This document shows positions 63,900-64,000 of a stretch of 64,000 bases of DNA, piece after piece; within the stretch, counting starts at the first letter, position 1; every line of letters begins with the position of its first letter. Location: the NCBI GenBank assembly GCA_947179485.1, contig OX359249.1:42022250-42086249 (forward strand), given 5' to 3'. The position numbers and the translations under genes are program-made. This DNA is from Allacma fusca (taxonomy: Eukaryota; Arthropoda; Collembola; Symphypleona; Sminthuridae). The notes below the pieces were generated by a model. The model was given only the letters and a program-made list of their open reading frames with translations, had not been told where the DNA came from and did not search any database.

Positions 63900-64000
63900 G
63901 ACAACTTGCAAGGTTCAAGCACAGAATGAAATCTCTTTTCTTTAAAGTTCCAAAACATAGACGAAATCATTTGGTTCTGGCAAAGTAGTCGACAGACCCA

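Overview
The window is animal nuclear DNA: AT-rich, with short exons separated by GT-AG introns and many (GA)n/(CT)n and other simple repeats. The three recognisable genes have arthropod-type sequences. A crustacean, possibly a copepod, fits best, but the species is inferred from sequence character only. No bacterial, viral or CRISPR-like content was seen.

Layout. (1) 3406-16975, minus strand: a complete synaptotagmin-1 coding region. It has nine coding exons encoding 430 residues: a short lumenal N-terminus, one membrane anchor, a basic linker, C2A and C2B. One intron (15398-15523) uses a GC-AG splice pair. An 8.07-kb intron separates C2A from C2B. (2) 16976-40351: about 23 kb without a recognisable coding gene. 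It probably holds upstream non-coding exons of synaptotagmin, upstream parts of the next gene, simple repeats and some GC-rich repeat debris. (3) 40352-43397, plus strand: the Rab-GAP (TBC) half of a TBC1D1/TBC1D4 (AS160, Drosophila pollux) homologue, nine exons, 582 residues from the first ATG seen. The N-terminal PTB domains of the family were not found in the window. (4) 46279-55775, minus strand: a cap'n'collar (Cnc/Nrf) bZIP transcription factor, eleven exons, 730 residues visible, convergent with the TBC gene. Its N-terminus continues upstream. A candidate first coding exon with a membrane segment lies at 63648-63899. (5) 55776-64000: mostly non-coding, with one orphan plus-strand exon candidate near 58.6 kb and a near-perfect hairpin at 59.83 kb.

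The three genes have unrelated jobs: Ca2+-triggered vesicle fusion, Rab GTPase control of vesicle traffic, and oxidative/proteotoxic stress transcription. No operon-like or cluster logic is apparent. I found no convincing novel multi-gene system. The more interesting items are the GC-AG intron in synaptotagmin, the possible ER-anchored Cnc N-terminus, a retained-intron stop in the TBC gene, two orphan exon candidates, and the hairpin.
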